DNA from: Ascidia mentula
Lineage: Eukaryota; Chordata; Ascidiacea; Phlebobranchia; Ascidiidae
Length of the DNA: 64,000 nucleotides
Assembly: GCA_947561715.1 (NCBI GenBank)
Contig: OX387200.1
Location: 11,100,501 to 11,164,500 of the forward strand
Reading direction: 5' to 3'
In this document: positions 1-12,300 of the stretch, piece by piece
Position numbering within the stretch: position 1 is the first letter of the stretch
Layout of the letters: each line of letters opens with the position of its first letter
Position numbers and translations under genes: made by a program
The notes under the pieces: model-generated
Told to the model about the DNA's origin: nothing
Databases searched by the model: none
What the model saw: only the letters and a program-made list of their open reading frames with translations

Positions 1-3000
1 CTCAGCCCAGTTGGGCTTTGTAAATTCCTCAAAAAACAACTTTGTCTTCTATCATCGACCATCATTGAGGTATAAAAATGGCTATCTAAGGATTATTCAG
101 GACTTTACTGAGAAAAATTTGCAGCAAAATTAATCCGGCTGATTGTGTTGACCTTGAGTGTGATGGAATGAAAAATGCAATCATCACAGACACAGATGGA
201 ACAGTGTTAGGAAAACAAGGAACTATAATTCCCCAGGTAATTGATACGAAAAATATAAAAAATGACTTAAATACTTGAAAGGCAGCAACAAAATATCCCG
301 CAAAAGGATTGGGGTCACTGATTTTTAGTTCTTGAACTATAAATCTCAACGCAATAATCCCAAGAAAACAAAGTTGAGTTCTTAAGATGCTCATAATATT
401 CCCACTATTTCTATTTGGTCAGGCTGAATATGAATGGAATGGTGACAAAAGAAGGGGACTAGGAGATTACAGAATACCAAAAACTCTACTAACTAGATTA
501 GATGGAAGCAGAATACCTGTGGAACAGTTAGCTCCCCATAAAGGAATTTTGAGGTTTGTGCTTGTAAGTATAGTGTAAATGTTTTAATAATTTATTTTGC
601 TTTGGCAGGGCCAACACATCTAAAACAGAGTGTTATGTTAATAATGTTTGGAGAGCCCACCAGTGTCATGGATATAAGCATGAACTTTTAATTATTGAAA
701 GTCTTGATTCAGACACAGAAACAAGACGAATCTCGCCAGTTGCTTTACTAACAGAGCAATTCATTGATATTTTAAATGGTAAAAATAAGCGTTTTTAGTT
801 TAAGAGCAACAACTTCTTAATTTCCACTGCAGGTCCCCAAGACCATGGTTGGTGTGATGGTTATACTTGTCAACAAAGGATATCTACTTTCTGGGCTGTT
901 GTAGCTCTAAACAATACCTATGACTTACATTTTTCAGGTGTCTTATGTGATATCTGGTTTAGTTTTCAATGTAAAATATTTCTTTGATTTTTGTAGGGAC
1001 ACCCCCAAAGGATATTCGTCTTCGTATTCCTATTAATCAGGATTTGTCTGTTATTTTAAAAATATATTATACCACACCAAGGCGGCTTGATGTATATTTG
1101 AATAATGAGTACATTCCAGCCAAAAACTCCATGAAAAACGAAGAGGGTAAATTGGATGATATAACATTTTTAAAAGTGATCAGTTTATAAATACATAGTT
1201 GTGAATTTTAGGGCAGTATATATTGCAAAAGCCCTCTCCTAGCTCTATACCATCATTAGAAGATCCTAATGGAGCCAACTACTTTGATCGTGAAGGACAA
1301 ACATTATATGTCACTTTGCAAGGTGGCGCACCCCTGGACATTGTTACAGCTGATGTTTTGTTTGTTTCATTTCAAGTGCCTCCCATATCACCAGATGACT
1401 TTTTCGATGATGGAAACTTAGTCAACAACCTCGCGTCATTTCTAGGAGTAAGAATAGGCAGACAAAAAATGTAACTGTTTTGATGGTGTTATGGCCTTTC
1501 AGATTGATTCAAGCAAAATAAGAGTTGTCAACATTGTTCGAGCATCACAAACTAGGCGCAAAAAAAGAAATGCATCCCCATCTACAGTACTTTGGACATG
1601 TAGTTAAAATTTAAGTATTATTTATTTAATGTAATACATTAAGGTGACTTTGGAAATTGGGGATCAACCACAACAAAACAAAAGCGAACCAGAACCCACT
1701 GTTCCATTTACCACTGCATCACCTGTAATATACGTGAATTTAAAAATACATTAAAAAATTAACTGGGGCATTGTTTTAGTACAATAACGACTCAATACCA
1801 ACTGGAGAGACACCTGGACAAGGTATTCTTGAAGGCAGTACAAGATTTCAGGTAGTGTAATTAACATATTTTTAGCCTGCACCATACATGGGCCATTATT
1901 ACCTTTTCAGGATTTGACGAACTTGACAAAACAAATTGTGAATGCATTGCAAGATGGAAGCATAAGTAAAAAACTAAATATTACTATCTTATCCCTCAAT
2001 GTCATACCCCCACTGCCACCAACAGGAGGAAACCTATGGAAGGTATTTAACACAGGAATTTGTTGGTGTAATCTACCAAGATGCCGCAAGAGTTTGTTAT
2101 TGGAAATGTCAATGTAATTGCTATATCCTACCCATCGAAAATGTTTAGATTTAAGGTAGTAAAACCTTAAATATATCTTTAAAAATGTCTGAAAGTTTCA
2201 TGCACAAATAAAGGAAATAAAATTTTTTGTTAACCAGCATTTTTCTGCAGGAATTTTCCAAAAATTCTACCTCTGAAACATCCAGTGTATCCTATGTACA
2301 GCCAGATCAAATGAGGCTAATGCAGCACCCCAAGGTTCAATATACTGGAAAACTATTTGAAACTCAGCCTGAAGTAATTAGCATTTATACATAATCTTTA
2401 GAAAAATTAATATTTTATTTCATTTCAATAAAGCTGGAAATTGTAGATGGCACAGGGAAAAGAGTCAACAATTTGGGATTTTCTGATCATTGGAAAGTTA
2501 GTGTAATAGTTGTAGATGAAATAAAAAGGTCATTTTTGATTGGAAGTCTGACAGTACCTGTTGTTGAAGGCATAGCAGTGTTTACTGGTAGGTTTTAAAT
2601 ATTGGTGTCACAACAAATACAACATTTAATTTTTTTGTACAATTCAATTCTTGTTTTGTATACATTGTAGACCTCCATATAAACCAAAGTGGAACTTATA
2701 GTCTGCTTTTTTGGGTTTCATATCCACCAAATAATGAGAGGTTTTCTGAGAACTCTTCAATGCTGATGGTATGTGTTAAATGTTTTAGTAAAAAATCAAT
2801 AACATTTTTAATTCATTTAAAATAGGTTGTAGATAAGCCAGAGCCACTTGATCCTTCAGATGACAGTAATACAAAACTGATAATTATAGTAGTAGCAAGT
2901 ATCGCGGGAGGATTGATAACTATGGTAGTTGTTGCCTTTATCGCCAAAACATTGGTTCAAAGTAAGATTGCATGATATTCTTTGTTAACGATTAACTTTT

Positions 3001-3347
3001 CAATGTTGCTGTTTACAGAAAAGAAATCTGCAAAGGTATCAATTAGTAACATCATACCACAAGGAAGTGTTGAAAAATACACTTCCTCAGTAGCAAATGA
3101 GTACAATACTAAGTCAGGTTAGTTTTTGGACATAATTCACATTTTCACCATAAGAACAAAAACTATGCATGTCTGATGTACTCAAACCAGCATCTTATAT
3201 TCACTGCAGTCGTTATTTTTAGAAATACCTACAGTGACTGAGCCTGATACATCACTACCACATACTGTGGTTGAAGAAAAGACTACTCAAACTGAATGCA
3301 GAAGCAACACGCCACAAAGTTTGCCTCCACCATATGATGAAAAATAA
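1..3347 (+). CDS. PKHD1L1: Fibrocystin-L (PKHD1L1) homologue, 3' end, partial
   Basis: This is the C-terminal part of a giant type I membrane protein; the 5' end lies outside the window. I read about 18 exons, including 1-69, 101-236, 423-553, 609-778, 833-937, 997-1146, 1212-1447, 1503-1586, 1644-1724, 1780-1851 and 1911-2042. The protein follows the vertebrate PKHD1L1 C-terminus block by block: INPADCVDLECDG, YEWNGD followed by GDYRIPK, SRIPVEQLAPHKGI, SLDSDTETRRISPVA, GPQDHGWCDGYTCQ, RLDVY, NYFD, VLFVSFQ and a basic RRKKR stretch. A single membrane segment (LIIIVVASIAGGLITMVVV) lies near 2879-2940. A cytoplasmic tail follows, ending in PPPYDEK, a PPxY motif that could bind WW domains (inference). 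The stop is at 3345-3347. In vertebrates the protein is a large ciliary or stereociliary surface protein. Family assignment is firm; exact splice sites are by eye. Confidence 0.9.
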
Positions 3348-3348
3348 A
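3343..3348 (+). promoter_or_regulatory. AATAAA poly(A) signal overlapping the PKHD1L1 stop codon
   Basis: The hexamer AATAAA contains the TAA stop codon (3345-3347). The 3' UTR of this gene must therefore run into the antisense strand of LRRCC1, whose stop is at 3350-3352. The hexamer and its position are seen directly; its use is inferred. Confidence 0.55.
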
Positions 3349-3349
3349 G

Positions 3350-6300
3350 TCAAATGTTAACAGATATTTCCTGAAATGTTTGTTTGATTGCTTTCATTCT
3401 TGACTCATAATTTTGCTTCTGGATTTCAGCATCTTTGAGGATGTTGCGCATTTCCCCTTCAACTTCTTGTACCTGTACAGATTTTGTTTTTGTTAATACA
3501 CAACTTGCATTCAAATTTGGTAGTTTACAGACAGATATACTTGTTTAGTAAGCACATGTATTTCATTGTCCTTGTCCATTTGTTTGCGTTGCAACTCATC
3601 AGCATGGGCAATCTTCAAGGCTTCCAACTGCTCTTGGTGAAGACTATTGTTGTTTTCAATTTTACTCAAAAGATTTCTGCAAAAAAGGCTGATTTATATG
3701 TGCAAAAAAATCCATAATAATTGAAGAGCTGCAGACAGGGTGTACATGCACTGTTTCGACCAGTGAGGTCTCATTAGTGCAGCTGTTGTGGCACTGTGCT
3801 AGCTTTTACACTAGCGGGAACACTGATTTCCACTTTGTGGTACCTTCGGTCCAGTACCCTATACTGATTACCAAACAACAGAGACGAACCACTGTGGAGC
3901 ATCTTTAGGTATTTCATGTGGACTGTGTTTAAGTATTGGGAAAAATAGTTTTTGAAAACTGTTCTTACCTAGCTGCACAAATTGCAGAATCTTTTTCCCG
4001 TTGCAGCTTTTGTTCTTGTAGTTTGGTGGACTCTGTAAGACACTTTACTTGTGTTTCCAGTTTGCTTAACAGTTTAACCTTTTCCGTCCTTAGTTTTCTG
4101 AAACATGAAAGGTTTGGATTTAGTTTGCAATAGCGTTTTGCAAGCTGTCAAGTTTTATTAAATTGAAAGGGAAGTTTTGTGGGTGATGGGATGAAATGTA
4201 TGTAAGAAATGCACCATTTGGGATCACAAGTACAACATGTTCTGTTCTGATGCAAACAAGTGAGGCAATTGATTTTTGTTCCAAAGGACTTTATTGAACA
4301 AAAATACAAAAATCTGAACAAAATCAGCAATTACACAATCTTAAAGCTCTTCTGACAACAGAAACATTTTGGTTTGTCTACGTTTTGGTCGTCAAGCAAT
4401 CGACCTTCATTAGAACAAATTGGGTGCGTGCAAAAAAAACACAGTAAATTTGAGAAAGCGCTATCAGATAGAAAGGTTAATTGCAGCATTTGTATCGATC
4501 GCTTGTTGGTTTGCCGCAAAATCTTTATAAATTCAGCAGGGGTGCCGTACTCCTATGAAGGTTGGAGAGGACTGGTGTATGCGGTTGATGACGACAATAT
4601 TGTTATCATACTCTCTGCTGACAAAGGGAATTGTCGTATGGTCGTTTTAACTAGAACGGATAACAAGAACCAGCTTACAATAATGTTGGACGGTAAGAAA
4701 ACAAAACGTAAGGTGAAGAGGAACCCATGCAACACAGTCGAACGTAAAGTGAATAAAATTGTTGGTCGCTTGCACAGATCTCTCACGTATAAACTTGCTA
4801 AATATGCGGCCGAGTTTTTGGAGGAATTCTGTTGATTTTGCGAGCTGCAGACAGGATGTGTACACGCACTGTTTAGACCTCATCGGTGCAGTTGTTGCAG
4901 TGGCACAGTGCTAGCTTCTACACTAGCAGGCACTGTGCTAGCTTCTACACTAGCAGGCTAATTTAATCTGTTGATTTAATTTCGCAGGTAAGAGATTTGT
5001 GCTTGGACGACGGAGAGGTTTTGGTAAAGTTTGATGTCGTTTTTCTCTCGTCACTAACGTACGGTGGTAGAGAAGGAAAAACTGGGGAAAGATGAAACAT
5101 TCTGAGAGTCTGGTTCGTGGCCACTACGCGATATCGTAGAATGCACAATCTTTTTTCTTGATTGCTACCTATCTGCGAGCAGATATTTGGAACGGCCACG
5201 GGGTCTCCACCTCTAGTTGTGGTCGCAAACAATGCCAAAGAGTTACAGTGCGTTGAACAAAGAGCGTTGACAACGTTCGCGAACCCTGCACGCTATTTGG
5301 CGACGTTGCGTCGTTGACAAATTTGCGATTATGTATCGCGACCACACTTAGTCGTTGTTCGAACATCTAACTTCCATTGAAACGAGTATTCACCATGCGG
5401 CGCTGTTGCAACATGTAGCGAATACAGGAAATAAGGTGAAATTTGGAAAAACGGCATCGTAAACCTATGAGCACCTAAGAAAAAATCTGGAAGTTTTTCA
5501 TTTGCACACATTTCCTTCGTTTCGTCTTTTCCCACCCCCACCCCCATTTTTTAGCGCTTTCTTATATTTACTATGTTTTTTTGCACTTACGCAATTTGTC
5601 CTGATGTAGGTCGATTGTATGACAACCGAAACGTCGATCAAATAAATAGAATTCTTTGCCAGAAGAGCTTTAAAATCGACTAAATATTATGCCTGGTAGC
5701 GTCGGCACCAATTAAAAAATTTGCATTGTAAAAAAACAAAACGGCCGCATACCCATGATTGTTTTGCAATGTCATGTAGTCCTCATTTACGCAATCCAAT
5801 TCCTCCTTCAATTTTTCATTTTTAATTTGAAGAGAATTCTTTTCTTCTTGTAGGACACCATTTTCCTTGAAACAACTAATTTGTTAAATTTTGGATAAGA
5901 ATCAATTGGGTTTGACATTCTTATAAATGCTCTGACTATTGCACATTGGACAACTAGTGTTATATGCATATTTAGGTAAACTGCTTTTTTGCTCATTAAA
6001 TAGTCTAATTGGCTTTCACAAGCAAAATAAATCTTATATGTAACACATTTTAAAGTGTTTTTTTGTCTAAAGTTTTATTTGTCAGGCACACAAAGTTGAC
6101 CTAAATATTTTCAGTGAAGCTGTTTACAAAGCAAATCAGTTGGTTATTTCGAGAATGTGACTTAATATGATGGAATTTTCAATGAATAACAATGCATAAT
6201 TCTACATGCACACTACAAACATGCGCTGATGGTGTCAAAAATTATGATAACATTAATGTTTAACAAAAACTAGTCTGTTATGATCTATATCCATTGTGAG

Positions 6301-9300
6301 CACATGTAACCATGGTGACAGTTCCTGACTCACTCAAACGGAAGTGGAAATCCCATGACAAAGACAAGGAAATGTCTCTTTGCTCAAGGAAGTAGGAAGT
6401 TATTAGCATCACCAACATATAGGCAAACAAGTTACACTGTGCCACATGGGGTTAACATTGCCAGATTACCACATTTAAGCAGTTATCAAAACACTTTGTT
6501 TGTCAGTTAACTTTGTCAGCATGATAATTTTTTGCAAAATGGTAAAAAAAGTAATAAAATAACGGTTGGTGTTTTGTTTGGCGATATACATTTCTTCATG
6601 AAATTTGTTTTGTACACCATTTTATTTATTCACCAACAAGCTGTTCAATAAAATGTGAGATTACCTGAGTTATGTCATCAATAATTTGTTGTAAGTGTTT
6701 TTGCTCTGTTAACAAGTTGTCCAACTCGCTTTTAATTTCCTTGTCCTTGATACATAATGCCTGCAGATATGTAGATTAAGTTAAAAAGAACAGCAAGTAA
6801 ACAGCATGTAATTGCCTCTTTAAGCTTTAAAATAGTTTGTGTTTGATCATCAATAACTTTGCTTTTTATTTTCAATGCATCCAAATCCTTTTCATTGCAT
6901 TTTTGTAGATTGAGGATTTCTGTTTCCAAATACTCAATTTTCAATTCCATTCTACCCCTATCTTGGGCAAGAGAAGAACCTGAAAAGCATTATTTAGTTT
7001 TTATAAATTGAAGTAATTTTGCCAGAATTGATAACAGTAATTAAATAAAGCTGCTCTAAAATGATTGACACTTGTCATTTCAGGTTGTTATTTTTGTTCA
7101 GCATCATAAATTACTGCTTTTTTTTAAAATGGCAAAGTTTGCATTTGACAAAGTCATAATAAAATTCAAAGAAATTTTTAGGAAGTGGCATTAAATCAAA
7201 TTATTTAAAATTTAAATTTCTACTTGGGATCATAGTTTAAAAACCTTGTTGTGCAAGTTCTTTTCCCCATTGCCTTCTTTCCTCTTTCAGACCTTCTACA
7301 ACTGACTGCATTGCAGTAACTTGAGAAATAAGACGAGACTTTTCTTGTTTGAGAATTTCAACTTGAGAGGATTTATTTTTCATCTCCTCAGTTTCCGCTT
7401 CCAATTTTTTTATACGTGTCTATGAAAGAATATTTTGCTGAAGTGTACACACAACCAAAGTTAAAACTTAGTACACATAACTTACACCATGGGTCTCAAA
7501 CATGCATGATGCATGCACCCTCGGTGCATTTTTGTGCAGCCTGTGAAGCAATTTTAAATTCCAAATTACACTATGTTATTTGTTCTTTTCGGAACCAATT
7601 AAATTGCCCGCAATATAATTGTTGCAATGTTTGAAGAGAGAAAGTTGAAAAAAAAATTTTTTAGAAAAGCTATTGCTATTGTTCATGTAATTGCTATTGT
7701 TTCGCTATATTTTACACCTAAGGTAATTTTACAACTTATACCGAAACATTTCCTAAATGATTGTTAATTTTGACCAAATTTTCATGGCACACATCAGCTC
7801 AAGTAATGGCACACCTTTTCAACATTCCTATTGTGCATTATTTTTGGCGACATTTTACCATTGTCACAAAAGCACAATTCTCATAGTGCGGCCTTCGAGA
7901 AGTTTGAATTTGAGACCCCTGGCTTACACTATCATTAAGAAAGTCAATGAATGTTTAATTCCTGAAAACTAATATAATAACTTCAAACAAAAAGTTTTAG
8001 CTGAATTAATATAGAAGTTGAAAACAGTTACTTTAAAACAACCTTTAACTCAAAAAGAAGGTCTTCTTTACTGCTCGTAGTGACACCAAACTTTAGTTTT
8101 TGCTCCTTGATAATAGATGTTAAATCTTGAATCATATTCTTAGATTTCCCATCCTTCTCAACAGCATCTTTAAGGCAAGATTCCAAATCTTGTGACTTGA
8201 CTCTTAACATCTGATTTTCACTTTGAAGCTGCAGTTTAAAAAAATATTTTCATTCTATTCATAGTGTTTTGAAATTATCTATTTTTGTACATGCAAAAAG
8301 CGTTGATTTTCCATGCGCAGTGCCTCTCTGAACTCATTTTCCAATTTTTTGTAATCTTTATTTAAGACCTGTATTTTTTTATCAGCTTTCAATAATTTAT
8401 TTTGAAATAATTGATTTGCATCTTTTAATTGAATCTCCTTTGCATGCTGAAGTTCATTTATATTCGCTGACATCAAATCCTCCGGTATTTCCCTGTCAAG
8501 TAGCAAGGTACATGAGCTGGCACGTAAACAAACAATTTTTGTGCTATGTTGGATGTACCTTGTTTTGTTCTTTTCCGTCAGTAAATTTTCTAACTTTGCA
8601 ACAGTAGTTTGCAACTGGCAAACATCATGATTTGCTTTGACATATTTCGATTTTACTGCATCAAGCTCAGATTGAAGTGATGAAACCCTTTTCTTCTGCA
8701 AATTGTCTTAAATGGCAAAAAGCTCTTGTTGTAATTAAAATACAATAATACCTCTATGCTTTTAAGTTTGTTGTTTTCAGCACAAACACATTTGAGTTTT
8801 TTATTCAACAACTCAATAGATGTTTCATGTTGTTCATTGGTATTACATGAATATGCCAGTTCTTCTTTCAGTTTGTTCATTTCATTCTGTAAAATTCAGG
8901 ACAAAGTTAAACCATGAAATTTTCACAGGTAGTAACAGTTTCTAGTGGTAAGCGATTTCAGGGGGAGGCAGTCCAGAGAGTCTGGAAAACCATCACCAAT
9001 TAACTGGCGTCTGGCGACAATCTTACATAAACAAACCTGTTTTTGTTTGATTTGTTTTGACTACATAAATGTGTATTTAATTACCGTATTTTACGGACCA
9101 TAAGGTGCAATTTAAATCCTTTTTTTTCCTCATAAATTGATCGTGCGCCTTATAAGCCGGTGCGCCTAATGTATGGATCAATGTATGGATGCTTTATTGC
9201 CTGCACTCAAAACCAGTACCGATACTATTATTATATAAATAAACCACCGTCTTACACAATAAACTACGGTAAAAGCAACTAGCAATTGTGATATTCACTA

Positions 9301-12300
9301 GGCTCATTTTTTCTTTTGCTCATTGTACTATTGTGACTTGCTTACATTTATTACATAACAAGTAAACTTTTATTAATGAGCTTTATACAGTAACCCATAC
9401 TCCTTAAAATATGTTGCGTTCTATAGCCCGGTGCGCCTTATGTATGAACAAAAAACTAATCAAAAGCAATTTAATGACAGTGCGCCTTACAATCGGGTGC
9501 GCTTTATGGTCCGTAAAATACGGTAAATCCTTTTTTAGTTCATATTCGAGGTTTTGGTGTAACACAAGTACACAAAGTCACTTTTTATGTGAAAATTAGT
9601 ACAGCCATGATGTTAAGGCCCCACACAACAGGAAGAAAGGGGATTCCTAAAAAAATTATGAAACCCTAGATATGCCTCTTAATAGGAAGTATTTCTAAAT
9701 CCACCAGTAAAATATATTTTAAGTATTTATTCCTGACAAAAAAAATCGTGGTAATTCTTTTCCTGGTAGGTCAAGCAACATCAAAATATGTTTAACCCCC
9801 ACTTAAGATCATACATAAAAGATGGGCTGTAATTAAAGTACTTACAACAAAATACAGGACATAGCATTTTCCAAAAAAAACATCAAAAAAGTGCATATCT
9901 TCAAACTTGGACACAGCATTTTCAATGTTGACCTTACCCGATTTCTCAGTATTTTTCCTTCAAGTTGAGTATTTATTTCTTTTTCTTGCAAAAGAAAAGT
10001 CTTTAATCTTTCAGTTGTATCAGATGCCATGTTCTAAGATGACAAGCATACACAGATAAGAATGTGTACGTGAAACTTCACACACAATGATGTCATGATA
10101 GTATACCTGCAATGCTTTATCAATCGATGCTTCTGACTGCTTGGTCATTATCACATGTGTAAGCTTTTTGCTTGCCTGCTCTGCTTTCCATCTACGCTCT
10201 CGTTCACTCTCCAAGTCTCTCATTAAATTCTATCAAAAGATTAATACATGATAAATACAAAAATGACTTCATCAAACAATTTCACAAGGATGTAACAACT
10301 CACAATAATACATTAAAAACATTTTCCCTTACTGTCCACTTTCATGTGGAAATAAAATTGATTTTAATTGGGAATTGGGGAAAAAATGCAAGATATCAGC
10401 GAATGTGATTTTTCGGCCAAATGTTTTAGTTTGCCCAAGAGTGCCTACATTTGTTTCAAATGTTTTTTGGGTGTCTTGGCCAATATGTCTTAATTGTTTG
10501 ACCTAATAAAAGTTTAATTTTCATTGGCCTTACTGCATGATTTTTCACTTATTGCCAAATATTTAGAAATATCATTATTTCAGCATCCAACATCTATCTA
10601 ATTTAAAAACAATGCAAAAATTTTGAAGCTGTATATGACATGAAATAAACTTGCCAAATGCACATTTGTTGCAGTTTCATTTTTCTGATCAGCTCCTTCT
10701 TTTTGTGGCCTGAAATACAAAACAGCACTTACACACAAACAGCTCACACAGGTCCAGAATACCCTTAAACTAAAAACATTTAAATTTATTGCAAAAGCGT
10801 TTCAAAAATATTTGTTTGTTTTTGTTGGACAAAATATTGAAGAGTGATATTTGTGAGCCTTATTTAAACTAATTTGCATTTGTTCCGTGTTGCTTGATTA
10901 CTGAGAATTTTTGCATAAAAATTAAGAATCATAACACACACAAACCTGGTTTTCTGTTTCAACTTAGCTTGGTCTCGTTTTGCAGTCAACATACTTGGGA
11001 TTTCAGAATTTTTATTTTGTACTCTGAAAGTAGAATAGTTCACAATTGAAGCAAAAAATTTAAGTTTTAAATTTCTGTGCCACTATATTTGTTTCACACA
11101 TCACAGCTAAAATTAAAAAATCGGGGAAAAAACGGGTTTTTATTATAAAACTGAGGATGCACATTTATATCCTAAGTGCCCAATCTAGGATTCCAATTGG
11201 TTCTTGGAAATTTCGTCTAATTTTCATGTTACATTACTGTTACTTGTGTTCATTTTTTAAACAGTGCTAAATGTCATATGACAGACAGTAGGCTTAAAGC
11301 AAACACAAGTGTGTTTATCCCACAAAATATTGTTCTTGCTGTGATAGAAGCTCTATTTTTTCCCTTCATTTCAAAAGATTTTAGAGGAACCACATATAAT
11401 TAGGTTGTATATCTTGTGGTACTCACGGCACAATACTGATGCAGATTATATTATATTGTATATTATTGTTATACTATTTTGTATTTGAAACAGATAAAAG
11501 CTTGCACATTTTAGTCCACAACTGACAAACTTAACACAAGAATAAAAGCATTAAATGCAGCTCTATTATCATTATTGGTTCTTTTCTTCTTTCGCTCTCT
11601 AACATAAAAATTCAAAAAGAGATAAAAGTGAGCTAACCTGTTTTTTCGTTGTATTTTGGAATGATCTGGTTTTGTTTCTAAGACTGTTTTCTCTTTTTGA
11701 TTTCTAAAGAATGAAATAGAGCATAATCTTGAATGAAATTAGGTTAATTCACCACAGAATTAAATCAAACTGGAGCCACCTGGCAAAATAAAAACTTGTG
11801 TATTCCAGGATATATCCAAATTAGACTTACACTGAGCTATAACATGTTCCACTACTAAGCTCATCAGACAGACTTGTGCAGTTCACAGGTTCTGCTTCAT
11901 GTGAGGTGTCAAAAATAACAGGAGTCTTCTTTGTCTTTTTGAAAAAAGTTTGTCAATACACAGCATGTAAATAATTATTTCACATTTTACCTGCTTTTTT
12001 CTTGAAAAGGGTTGTTCAATATTTTTTTTACCTTGAATTTGTTGTCCATTTTTGCATTTTGAAATTATACATTTCTGCAGAACAGTGCAATATAAAAGCA
12101 TTAAACAACACTAAAACAATTTGGAAATCATACATGTTCAACAACAGACCTTCCCAAACTTCAAGTTTTAACTGAAACATTTGTGCAATACTATGGAACA
12201 CAGGTAAAACATTCTACCAAGTAACAACTCTTCATATCTCATAAACAAAAATGTAGCTATAATTATAATGACACAAAATATGTCTCAAGTGGCAAATGGA

